NCBI RefSeq assembly: GCF_008831285.2
Contig: NC_045148.1
Location: 22,311,002-22,375,001 of the forward strand
Reading direction: 5' to 3'
From: Nymphaea colorata
Lineage: Eukaryota; Streptophyta; Magnoliopsida; Nymphaeales; Nymphaeaceae
Length of the DNA stretch: 64,000 nt
Position 1 is the first letter of the stretch; each line of letters opens with the position of its first letter. The notes below the pieces were generated by a model. It did not search any database. It was not told the DNA's origin and saw only the letters and a list, made by a program, of their open reading frames with translations. Made by a program: the position numbers and the translations under genes. Positions 1 to 10,201 of this stretch are shown piece by piece.

Positions 1-3000
1 ACTTAAATCCAAGAATTGGATCTAATTCAGTCTAGAATGCTACGTGGGCCCCACCTAGCTTGTGTGGTCAAGAGCCCTCCAGGGGTCATACCCCCCAATC
101 TAAAAAAATAATATTTTTTCTCTCAATTAAATAAAGGAAAGTAATTTTCAAGGAGAAATGAATGTGAAACCTAGTAAAAGAGAGACATTTATGTCTCTAT
201 CTCTTCTTTAACTAGGTCCTCTTTAGAGAGGAGTCAATTTCCAAAAAGCAATAACTAGGTTGGTCAAACTCACCTAACCTACTTAATCCAAGTATGTTTG
301 ACCCAAGTGCACCCAAATGTGGTGCCAATTTCAGCTAGGTTCGGTCAACTTGGGCTCAACACAGTCAAAAGGGTAGGTCTATCCTGCGACCCAATTAGTG
401 GATGAAAATAGACTTTGATTGAATCGAACCCACTTTGAGTAGACTTTGTCGAAGTACAATTCAGCTAAATTAAGAGGTTTCTTAGCTCAAATTTATCAAA
501 TTACCTCAAACAAAGTCAAACTACTCACAAATGAGCTCTGACCTTAGTCAATTGGTCGAAATTGACCAATCTGGACAATTTTGCCCTTCTATGATCAAAT
601 TGAGATTACAGAGCCAAATTTTTTTTATGAAAGACACATATATATTTGAATTTGACAAATATGTAAATAAAATACCAAATTAAAATTCAATATTTCAAAC
701 CAAAGTTTGATTTAGTTTAAATCCATTTTTAATCAAGTTATGGACAAAAATACATTTTTCGAACCAAATTTGATAGAATTTTTCAATTTTATTCAAATTG
801 AGATTGAATTATCAAAATTCAATGGCATTTGGAGCTAGGAGGGAGAAGCCAAGGAGGAGAAAGAAGATTCGTCCAAGCCTTCTTTCCCCCCTACCCCCCT
901 CTCTTTCATTTTCTTCTTCATTCCCTCTATTGTCTCTATCGAGTTTGCTAAGTGAGGGTGCTTAAGTGAACCCTTAGGATTTTCGTGGAGAGAAGCTCTC
1001 TCTTTCCCACTGCAAATTCCAGCAAGCGAGTTATTCTTATTTTAGCTTTGCTAAGCTTGAATCCAAGGTTGGATTCTTGCTTAGGATTGCTCGATTTAGA
1101 AAACAAGTGAAGAAGAAGAACAAGCATCATGACTGGCCGCAAGGTTTGTGATTTGGAGTCATTTCTCATATACTTTAGCTTCTTGTTGGTTCGTTTTAAT
1201 TTCAGCAATTCGTGAGAGGGGTTTATTTTCATTTATTTTATAGCTGGGAATGATGTCCAGCTAGGGGAAACCTACAATTGAATGTACATGTTAATGCATA
1301 ATGAAAGCATGCGTTGGTTTTTCTTAAAGATGAACCCATGTATCAAGTTTTGAAAAAGGGCCCCAAGGTCATGTTCCTTTCAAAACAACAAGCTTAAAAC
1401 CATTTTGAATTCCTCACCATGAGAGAATCCCACGGTGAGAGAGTGATTTTGCTGCAACATATATGATGAAAATGCCTATTAGGGATGGATACATTCTTAT
1501 GAATGTAATCAACCGTTGCATAGCAAAATTATAGATAAATTAGCTTGAGCATGATTTTGTTTTCCTTCTCATTTAAAGTCATTTGGATTCATGTCTTTCA
1601 ATTTTATTGATCAAGGGTGGTAGAGGAGATTAGAAACAAGATTTCAATCTTCCTACGTAAAAGAACCCAGCCATGAATCGCCATGATTCATAAGTTATGC
1701 GGTCCCTTGATTAAATTCCATTTCGAAGAGTAAGATACATGTATATATATATTGTTATATATATACATGTGCAATCTCTTATTAAAAATCATTTTCCTCT
1801 TTTAAAATCGGGTTGGAATACGTTTCCAAACTGGTTTTTAAGAAGGGTGATCATTTTGTTTATTTTCATAGTGCAAGACTATGAAATCATTTTCATTTCA
1901 TTTTTACTTAATTTCAGCAATCCATACGTAAAATGTATGCAAGTTGTTGAAATTAGACCATGTTTTATAGGAATTTGCTTAAGAATGTCCAATTTTATAT
2001 ATTTGAGATGCCAATTTTCAGCCACAAAGTGGCTATATTTTGAAGAACAATAAAAAGGTTCTAGCCGATCTAATCGGCTCTCTAAAAGCCTTTTAGAAAT
2101 TTCTAATTTCATTCACCAATTTTCATATTTACATTTGATTAATTGGGTCTCAAGAACGCTTCAAAAATTCTAATCTTTGTACCTCTTAAAGAACATGATC
2201 AAAAGTGTTTTAATAGTCCAAGAAATGAATGGATCTTCTAGGACAAGAATCTGAAATTTTGTTTGATTTTGGGGGGAAAGAAAGGTTCTTAGAACTCCAT
2301 GGCATGAATGAGTACATGTGGCACATGATTTTTGCCAACTTGATGCTTAGTTTGTATAGAGTAAAACTGAATTTCATCATTTTCCAAGAGTCGAACACTC
2401 TTAGAATCAATATTTTAATTTTAATCCATTTAAATCAGAATAAAATCTGATTTTTATGACAATTTTGAGGAAAAATGATGATATCCACATTTCTTCTCTA
2501 TTTTAAAGTTTGATTTCATCCTTATTTGCCTAATTCTTAATTGTTTTGAGTTTCTCATCTATGACTCAAGTTTATGGACTACATCTCTAATTCATGTGCT
2601 TAACAATATAATAAGTACATTTAGATAAAGTCCTACATTAATTAAAATCAATCTTCATGCATAGATTGTATGACGTGTGATTGCAATGAATGTACCTTGA
2701 GAGATTATGAGAGAGTGAAGAATGTCTGTTTCATATGAATGAACCTTGAGAGATTATGAGAGGAAGAAAAATGAATGTTTCATATACTTTCTCTTCTCAT
2801 TTCATGCATTCACTTTCACTTAAAATCAATCGCACCACGTGCACATTCTCAAGAAGTTAAGTGATTCAACTTTGAGTTGCAAGAATTGACTAAGTCATAT
2901 TGCAACAAGAATTTGTAAACTTTACTTAACTTTCAAAGAAAACATAAGCAATGCATTCATAATTTTGATCAAAATATGTTTAGAGAACAATACGTTTTCT

Positions 3001-3541
3001 AACAATTTGGGCATATGTCCCATCAAAAGAATGAAGTCTACACAAGTTTTAAAATATTTTAGACCAAATGACACGATTTGGCTAAAAAAGAGTTCAAAAT
3101 CAATTTTGATCATAAGATGATCATCATTTCAACTCATGAATCAAATGAGTTCACAACGAAGAACTCAATTTCAAAATTTCTAAGAATTGTGGATTTCAAA
3201 TGACACCAAAACAAAGGTTTTTAAACCAATTTAAAAACCCTCCAATCTTCAAATCAAAGGAATCCATTTTCAAAACAAGTTAAAATCACTTATAAACTTT
3301 AGGTTTTGAATCCAGCAAATCACTTTGGTTTTTGAATCCAAAACCTCAATGCATAAGCATATAGGACTGGCATCAATAACTCATACATGATCCAAATGAT
3401 CCTTAGTCCTTGGTCAAATTACCCCTGTTAAAGGTGGCAGGAATGGTTGGACCTCGTACCGATGGGCGGATCCCTTTTCTCTTAAAAATTTTCTTCAAAA
3501 CCTCAATTTTAAAAGAATTTTGCTGATTCGCATTTCAACCC
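1..3541 (+). mobile_element. LTR-like long repeat, left copy (start off-window)
   Basis: Positions 1-1807 match the reverse complement of about 15105-17302. The match covers the AGCTAGGGGAAACC stretch near 1260, the CACGGTGAGAGAGTG motif near 1432 and the purine/pyrimidine block near 880-935. The other copy continues past this window's left edge to a TGTTAACACCCC end, which looks like the 5' end of a plant Gypsy-type LTR. On the right this copy runs to about 3541, where it abuts RLK exon 2 sequence. I see no primer-binding site and no pol domains, so it is an LTR, a solo LTR or another long repeat. The extent from 1807 to 3541 is inferred, because the second copy is truncated there. The left copy lacks 374 bp that the right copy has. 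Confidence 0.5.
2686..2784. repeat. Two-unit tandem repeat, about 50 bp
   Basis: Two diverged units (2686-2734 and 2736-2784) share the core CCTTGAGAGATTATGAGAG and end in TTTCATA. They lie inside the left LTR-like repeat. Confidence 0.7.
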
Positions 3542-3542
3542 C

Positions 3543-3779
3543 CTCTATGATCAACACTAGCAGCTCATTGATAGCAGCAGATCTTTTAGTTGGAATAGTA
3601 TTGCTTTCATTCAAAATATGACTGTCAATGACTTCTGTAATTGCACCCGGAAATGCTTCAGCCACCCATTGCCTCAAACTAAAATCCCCATCAAACTGTT
3701 CATCAGTAGGCTTTCTTCCTATAAAAACATCAAGGAGGAGACTTCCGTAGCTGTAGACATCGGCTTTGGCTGACAGCTA
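3543..3779 (-). pseudogene. LRR-RLK kinase exon 2 remnant, joined to the LTR-like repeat
   Basis: Read on the minus strand this encodes the C-lobe of an LRR-XII receptor kinase: SAKADVYSYGSLLLDVF, then GRKPTDEQFDGDFSLRQW, then VAEAFPGAITEVIDSHIL. It matches the second exon at 19666 and 21344. The 5' end of the exon (EFGM-type residues) is missing: intron sequence of copy A joins directly at about 3782. The 3' end stops after the residues before the conserved GLSCS segment, at about 3543, where the LTR-like repeat begins. It has no start codon or terminus of its own and is a broken exon. It would be the natural 3' exon for copy A, but the splice acceptor is gone. Confidence 0.8.
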
Positions 3780-4316
3780 ATTGTATGGTGCAGTGATTTC
3801 ACAGAATAAAGGCCTAATTAAACTCATCTTCCTTCTAGTTCTCCTGTTAACTCAAGGTTCTCTTAAATGGCTCCTAAATCGAGTGAATTATTCAGTAATG
3901 CCGATTGTTCGCCAGTCTTAAGCCATCAGGTAGACAGGTATTTACGATTGGGATTCTTTCATACAAGAATGGAAAAAAGTTTATAAATTCTGCTAAAAGA
4001 AGAAGATGAATTGAAGAATCTTGTCCGTTGAGGACATGCAAACAACACATGTGTACATGAGCACAAAACAATGGAAAAACTAGCATGCAACACCATTAGC
4101 CATAGGAACAACAAATGCATTGTCTATGTAAAATAGTTTACCAATGACCTTTTACATTATCGAGCTAGGAACCACTTGCATGTCTTTATGTGTAAACTAC
4201 CAAATCATGATCATTAGATGGATCAGGGGTGTTTTCACATCAAACTAATATATTTATTGATATCATATTGCAACCTCAGAAGAGTATAATTAGTTACACC
4301 ACATAAGTGAGGACCA

Positions 4317-4321
<5 letters not shown>

Positions 4322-4377
<56 letters not shown>
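4322..4377. repeat. (TA)n microsatellite
   Basis: Nearly pure TA dinucleotides with one AC interruption, inside the copy A intron. The copy B equivalent (6905-6973) is longer. Confidence 0.95.
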
Positions 4378-4380
<3 letters not shown>

Positions 4381-4560
4381 GAAATCACTGGGCTACCAAT
4401 GTTACTTATGACTCTTTTTCTTATTTTGGGGCCCTAAAAATAGTCTCAATGCTAAAAGCCGTTGCCAAAACATTTACTATCATCAATGCATTTTTTTTGC
4501 AATGTTTTAAACAATATAAAATTAAAAAAAGCTTAGTCAGCTGATTTCAATATAAATAAA

Positions 4561-4564
<4 letters not shown>

Positions 4565-4624
<60 letters not shown>
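4565..4624. repeat. Compound (TA)n(GA)n microsatellite
   Basis: TA repeats to about 4602, then GA repeats. The same compound tract occurs at 7167-7230, and as its reverse complement at about 18548-18600. Confidence 0.95.
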
Positions 4625-4898
4625 CCACTAGGACTGGCAAACCCACCCACTCTGTCTTTGTCTCTCTTTATCTGACCATATCACCTCTCTGGACCCTCCC
4701 ATGCGATCCCACCTTCTTTTCCACTTTCTCCATGAGAGCATTACTGAAGAGAAAGAGAGTGTGTTCACACATGCACACACACATATAAGAACTCAAAGCC
4801 AGGCCAGGTTGTCTCAAGAAACGGTGCAGGCAATTAGACTCACACTTCGAAAGATACAAAATTTATAAAAAGATAAAAAAATAAGAGATAGTACGTAC

Positions 4899-6262
4899 CT
4901 GGTGCAATGTATCCGGTGGTTCCGAGAGTAGGTGTAAGAGTAGAAGAATTCAGACCAACTAGAATCTTTGCAATGCCAAAATCAATGACGTACTCTGTCA
5001 TGTTCTCATATAGAAGCACATTACTTGCTTCACATCAAAATGAACTATAGTCTACGAGTAACCATGGTGAAGATATTCTAAAGCACAGGCTACAACAATC
5101 ATGATATCCAATCTCTGAAATATATTCAAGTGATGGTCACTCGAATCTGGACAGACTTCTAGGCTGCCAAGGGGCATGTAATGGAGAACTAAAGCGTTGA
5201 AATCTGTACTAGTGCAAGGCGTAATGACTTTAATGAGGTTTTGGTGCCTGATTTGGAACATGACAGTGCACTCGATGTCAAAACTTGTAGATGCTCCTTC
5301 ATATAGCAAATTAAGGACCTTAACTGCCACAGTTGTTCCATCTGCTAGAATTCCTTTGTACACTGAACCAAAGCTTCCATTCCCAAGAAAATTTGCATTA
5401 CTGAAGTTGCTCGACGCATGTAATAGCTCTCGGCAAGAAATCATTGGAAGTGTAATTCCTTGTAATCTTTCAATGTCATCAGGATGTTTCAACGTCCCCC
5501 TCTTTCTATAGCATGAGATACCAATGGGTGTGCCAAAAATGACCGCAATTGCCGAGCCTCCAATTGCGCAAGCGGCAATGACTCTAGCTGCATTGTTCTG
5601 ACTTTGCCTCTCTGTTTTGTCCAAGCACAATGGGAAATGGAATTTGGGAGCTCCACATAGTGCATAGTTGCCTAGGAACGACTCGGCAGAAAGGTTTGCA
5701 AACTTTCCACCACTTGGAATCTCTCCTTCCATTAGATTGAAAGACAAGTCCAAGACCTGGATGTGTTGAATTTTCTCCAATGATTTTGGAATCTCACCCA
5801 AGAGCTTGTTGTGGGAAAGGTCAATAGCTTCAATGTTTACCTTGTGATCAAGTTGTTCAGGAATGTGACCATCAAATGTGCTATGAGTGAGATTCAAATA
5901 CCTTAGCGTTTGGAGTTCCGATAATGATGCAGGCAACTCTCCACTCAACTTATTTATAGAGATATCCATGTTGGCAGGTGACCAGTGAAAGAGTTGTCGT
6001 GCAAGTATAGCCCCAACAAGTCCTTCAACTCACAAGGACCAGGTGGTAGTGTTGATGACAAATTGTTTGAGCTCAGATCCTGCCATTGCAGACTAGTGAG
6101 ATTGTTTATAGAGCTAGAAATTGACCCAATTAGCATGTTTTCTTTAATATAAAAAAGATACATGCAGACCAACTGGTAAAGTGTGTCTGGAATTGAACCT
6201 TCTAATGCATCGCTAGAAAGACCTAACACCTGTAACCTGTTCATTGATCCCATATTCCGAAC
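4899..6262 (-). pseudogene. LRR receptor kinase copy A, 5'-truncated
   Basis: This covers the last LRRs, the transmembrane segment and the kinase N-lobe of an LRR-XII-like receptor. In order: LRRs with DLSSNNLSSTLPPG and DLSHNKLLGEIP; a cysteine-bearing cap ending in CGAPKFHFPLC; a transmembrane stretch VIAACAIGGSAIAVIFG; a glycine loop GNGSFGSVYKG; the lysine of TVAVKVL; and IRHQNLIKVI. Coding homology to copy B starts abruptly at 6262, so the signal peptide and about 13 LRRs are absent. Lesions: a frame break after GHLPTWISL near 5965 and a 1-bp loss in the catalytic loop near 5025 (both shared with copy B), plus a private TAG at 5052-5054. The activation segment DFGIAKIL and the exon end (TGYIAP, then donor GTACGT at 4898) remain. 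Confidence 0.85.
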
Positions 6263-6904
6263 TGAAGTCCTATATGTATGATATCCAAGTGCTCTTAAAA
6301 AAATTGAAACATGTATCCAGATTTTTTCTATGGGGCATGTGAGATTTCTTGAGTTTCATTAAATGTATGGTGCAGTGATTTCACAGCATAAAGGCCAAAT
6401 TAAACTCATCTTCCTTCTAGTTCTCCTGTTATCTCAAGGTTCTCTTAAATGGCTCCTAAATCGAGTGAATTATTCAGTAATGTCGATTGTTCGCCAGTCT
6501 TAAGCCATCAGGTAGACAGGTATTTACGATTGGGATTCTTTCATACAAGAATGGAAAAAAGTTTATAAATTCTGCTAAAAGAAGAAGATGAATTGAAGAA
6601 TCTTATCCGTTGAGGACATGCAAACAACACATGTGTACATGAGCACAAAACAATGGAAAAACTAGCATGCAACACCATAAGCCATAGGAACAACAAATGC
6701 ATTGTCTATGTAAAATAGTTTACCAATGACCTTTTACATTATCGAGCTAGGAACCACTTGCATGTCTTTATGTGTAAATTACCAAATCATGATCATTAGA
6801 TGGATCAGGGGTGTCTTCACATCAAATTAATATATTTATTGATATCATATTGCAAACCTCAGAAGAGTATAATTAGTTAAACCACATAAGTCAGGACCAA
6901 ATTT

Positions 6905-6977
<73 letters not shown>

Positions 6978-7169
6978 GAAATCAGTGGGCTACCAATGTT
7001 ACTTATGACTCTTTTTCTTATTTTGGGGCCCTAAAAATAGTCTCAATGCTAAAAGCCGTTGCCAAAACATTTACTATCATCAATGCATTTTATTTGCAAT
7101 GTTTTAAACAATATAAAATTAAAAAAAGCTTAGTCAGCTGATTTCAATATAAATAAATGAAGGAATATA

Positions 7170-7232
<63 letters not shown>

Positions 7233-7510
7233 GGAGAGACCACTAGGACTGGCATACCCACCCACTCTGTCTTTGTCTCTCTTTATCTGACCTTATCACC
7301 TCTCTGGACCCTCCCTTGCGATCCCACCTTCTTTTCCACTTTCTCCGTGAGAGCATTATTGAAGAGAAAGAGTGTGTTCACACATGCACACACACATATA
7401 TGAACTCAAAGCCAGGCCATGTTGACTCAAGAAACGGTGCAGGCAATTAGACTCACACTTCGAAAGATACAAAATTTATTAAAAGATAAAAAATAAGAGA
7501 TAGTACATAC
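6263..7510 (-). other. Intron of LRR-RLK copy B and tandem-duplication junction
   Basis: The donor GTATGT lies at 7510-7505. Positions 6367-7510 match the copy A intron, with (TA)n at 6905-6973 and (TA)n(GA)n at 7167-7230. Positions 6263-6366 continue the intron and match the plus-strand copies near 19370-19460 and 21010-21145 (the region with CCATAGAAAAAATCTGG). At 6262 the intron meets mid-exon coding sequence of copy A, which is the breakpoint of a tandem duplication. Confidence 0.75.
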
Positions 7511-8555
7511 CTGGTGCAATGTATCTGGTGGTTCCGAGAGTAGCTGTAAGAGTAGAAGAATTGAGACCAACTAGAATCTTTGCAATGCCAAAATCACGGA
7601 CGTACTCTGTCATGTTCTCATATAGAAGCACATTACCTGGTTCATTTCAAAATGAACTATAGTCTCCGAGTAACCATGGTGAAGATATTCTAAAGCACAG
7701 GCTACATCAATCATGATATCCAATCTCTGAAATATATTCAAGTGATGGTCACTCGAATGTGGACAGACTTCTAGTCTGCCAAGGGGCATGTAATGGAGAA
7801 CTAAAGCGTTGAAATCTGTACTAGTGCAAGGCGTAATGACTTTAACGAGGTTTCGGTGCCTGATTTGGCACATGACAGTGCACTCGATGTCAAAACTTGT
7901 GGATGCTCCTTCATATAGCAAATTAAGGACCTTAACTGCCACAGTTGTTCCATCTGCTAGAATTCCTTTGTACACTGAACCAATGCTTCCATTCCCAAGA
8001 AAATTTGCATTACTGAAGTTGCTCGATGCATGTAATAGCTCTCGGTAAGAAATCATTGGAAGTGTAATTCCTTGTAATCTTTCAATGTCATCAGGATGTT
8101 TCAACATCCCCCTCTTTCTATAGCATGAGATACCAATGGGTGCGCAAAAAATGACCGCAATTGACGAGCCTCTAATTGCGCAAGCAGCAATGACTCTAGC
8201 TGCATTGTTCTGACTTCGTCTCTCTGTTTTGTCTAAGCACAATGGGAAATGGAATTTGGGAGCTCCACATAGTGCATAGTTGCCTAGGAACGACTCGGCA
8301 GAAAGGTTTGCGAACTTTCCACCACTTGGAATCTCTCCTTCCAATAGGATAAACGGACTTCTCCAATGATTTTGGAATCTCACCCAAGAGCTTGTTGTGG
8401 GAAAGGTCAATAGCTTCAATGTTTACCATGTGATCAAGTTGTTCGGGAATGTCACCATCAAATGTGCTATGAGTGATATTCAAATACTTTAGCATTTGGA
8501 GTTCCGATAATGATGCAGGCAACTCTCCACTCAACTTATTTATAGAGATATCCAT
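7511..8555 (-). pseudogene. LRR-RLK copy B, last LRRs, membrane and kinase N-lobe (frameshifted)
   Basis: This continues the ectodomain ORF in other frames. DISINKLSGELPASL and DLSHNKLLGEIPKSL come first. Next are the cap (CGAPKFHFPLC), the transmembrane segment VIAACAIRGSSIAVIFC, the stop-transfer residues CYRKRG, the glycine loop GNGSIGSVYKG, VAVKVL and IRHRNLVKVI. The activation segment is DFGIAKIL and exon 1 ends at TRYIAP before the donor at 7510. Breaks: a frame change near 8551 and a 1-bp loss in the catalytic loop near 7641 (both shared with copy A), and a private replacement of about 40 bp by about 16 bp at 8345-8362. The catalytic loop reads HFE where copy A has HFD. The C-helix segment reads ECTVM, without the usual glutamate after Cys. 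Non-functional as a kinase. Confidence 0.85.
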
Positions 8556-10138
8556 GTTGGCAGGTGACCAGTGAAAGAGTTGTCTTGCAAGTATAGCCCC
8601 AACAAGTCCTTCAACTCACAAGGACCAGGTGGTAGTGTTGATGACAAATTGTTTGAGCTCAGATCCAGCCATTGCAAACTAGTGAGATTGTTTATAGATC
8701 TAGAAATTGACCCAATTAGCATGTTTTCTTTAATATAAAAAGAATACATGCAGACCAACTGGTAAAGTGTGTCTGGAATTGAACCTTCTAATGCATTGCT
8801 AGAAAGACCTAACACCTGTAACCTGTTCATTGATCCAATATTTCGTGGAATGAGCCCTTTTAAGTTGTCGAATCCCAAATTTAAGGAAATTAAGTTTGTC
8901 AAGTTGGTTAAGGCCAATGGGATAGTACCTTCAATCAGATTAGAGGAAAGGTGAAGTCTCCACAAGGTGGTTATCAGGTTTCCAACAGAGGTTGGAAGAA
9001 TGTCATTCAGAAGGTTTTGTGACAGAACAACTTCCTCTAGCAGTTGATAGTTGGTGAAGGATGTGAGAATAGAGAGCTCACGGTTGCCACCGACATTGGT
9101 CAACATATTGTGTTCGAGGTACAAGCGCTTGAGTTGTGTCATGCTTCCTAATTCTAATGGTATGAGACCACTGAATTTATTGTCTGCTGCACTAATAGCT
9201 TGGAGACTAGTAGCATTGGAAAAAGAAGGTGGGAAAGGGCCATCAAAATTGTTGTTACTCATATATATAATTTGGAGATTGGTCAGGAAGTGGCCAACAT
9301 CTTTAGGGAGATGCCCTATGAGTTGATTCATCACAAAGCTTAAAGCTTGAAGAGCAGATACCTTAAACAAGCTCTCAGGCAGTGTACCATTGAGATTGTT
9401 CCCTTCCACATTTAACCATGTCAAGTGCATTAGGCTTCCCAACTCAGGAGGAATGTTCCCCTGTATCTGATTTTGAGCAATGCTAAACCACTCCAGTTTT
9501 GTGAGATTAGCCAAAACAATTGGAATGGTGCCGGTGAGCCTACTACCACGAATGCTTAAGCGTTTGAGTTCTAACAAACTGCCTAGAAACTTTGGGATGC
9601 TTCCATAGAATTGGTTATCTCCTACTGACAGTATTTGGAGACCTCGACAATGGCTCAGTGTTTGTGGGATCAACCCCTCAAAATTGTTCTTTCTTATAGA
9701 AAGATTTTCTAACAGAGGGAGACAACTAAAATCAATGAAAATGTGACCATGGAAACTGTCGTTCGAGAGATCAAGAACCTGTAAGAAGGAGAGATTGCTG
9801 ATGTATGGGGAGATAGTACCTTCGAGTGCCTTTTCGGAGAAGTTTAGAGCAACAACCCTATGTGAACAATGACCGCATGAAACTCCATTCCACTCACAGA
9901 AGGAGATATTGGAATTCCAATTTGATAACACACTATAAGGGTCTTTAGTGACAAGGGATTTGAAAGACAGCAATGCAAATTGATCAGTCACGTTGCTCAG
10001 AGAAACAAGGGCTAAGGGCACCTCCCTTTGGCCAAGAACCACAATGAAGGTGAAAGAGGAGAAACACAAAAGAAAGACAAGTGGCTGAGGTGATGGATAG
10101 GTGGTAGTCATGCCTGTCCAATTTTCTATGCAAAACAT
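8540..10138 (-). CDS. LRR-XII-like receptor ectodomain ORF (copy B)
   Basis: An uninterrupted 532-codon ORF. Two in-frame starts exist, at 10138 and 10111. The second (MTTTYPSPQPL) gives a cleaner signal peptide, with hydrophobic VFLLCFSSFTFIVVLG. An LRRNT cap follows (FALLSFKSL, SNWNSNISFCEWNGVSC), then roughly 17 plant-type LxxLxxLxLxxNxLxGxIP repeats. It stops after GHLPTWISL, where a frame break cuts it off from the remaining LRRs, the membrane segment and the kinase. Known members of LRR subfamily XII (FLS2, EFR, Xa21) are non-RD kinases that sense microbial ligands at the cell surface. Translated as it stands, this would be a secreted LRR protein without a membrane anchor, or simply the relic 5' part of a dead gene. 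A TATA-like box lies about 50-60 bp upstream. Confidence 0.8.
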   Translation of the reverse strand: MFCIENWTGMTTTYPSPQPLVFLLCFSSFTFIVVLGQREVPLALVSLSNVTDQFALLSFKSLVTKDPYSVLSNWNSNISFCEWNGVSCGHCSHRVVALNFSEKALEGTISPYISNLSFLQVLDLSNDSFHGHIFIDFSCLPLLENLSIRKNNFEGLIPQTLSHCRGLQILSVGDNQFYGSIPKFLGSLLELKRLSIRGSRLTGTIPIVLANLTKLEWFSIAQNQIQGNIPPELGSLMHLTWLNVEGNNLNGTLPESLFKVSALQALSFVMNQLIGHLPKDVGHFLTNLQIIYMSNNNFDGPFPPSFSNATSLQAISAADNKFSGLIPLELGSMTQLKRLYLEHNMLTNVGGNRELSILTSFTNYQLLEEVVLSQNLLNDILPTSVGNLITTLWRLHLSSNLIEGTIPLALTNLTNLISLNLGFDNLKGLIPRNIGSMNRLQVLGLSSNALEGSIPDTLYQLVCMYSFYIKENMLIGSISRSINNLTSLQWLDLSSNNLSSTLPPGPCELKDLLGLYLQDNSFTGHLPTWISL

Positions 10139-10188
10139 GCACGAACAGAAGAAGGGGCTTCGACCATGTTCATAAAGATTGTTTTTGC

Positions 10189-10201
10189 CTTTTAAATAGA
10201 G
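10189..10201 (-). promoter_or_regulatory. TATA-like box of copy B
   Basis: Minus-strand TCTATTTAAAAGG lies 51-63 bp upstream of the first ATG (10138) and about 80 bp upstream of the second (10111), a plausible core-promoter spacing. Confidence 0.4.

Larger units (their letters stand above)
3786..4898 (-). other. Intron of LRR-RLK copy A
   Basis: This follows the GT donor at 4898-4897 (GTACGT on the minus strand) and is colinear with 6367-7510, the intron of copy B. It is also homologous, in inverted orientation, to 18548-19350. It carries a (TA)n tract at 4322-4377 and a compound (TA)n(GA)n tract at 4565-4624. Tract lengths differ from the paralogue at 6905-6973 and 7167-7230. Confidence 0.75.

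Noticed and set aside
5197-5511. Plus-strand ORFs opposite the RLK copies (also 7809-8048 and 9051-9326)
   Set aside because: Antisense shadows of the kinase and LRR coding sequence.
4322-6973. Long (TA)n tracts considered as replication origin or matrix attachment sites
   Set aside because: Microsatellites of variable length in paralogous introns. Nothing in the sequence supports a specific role.
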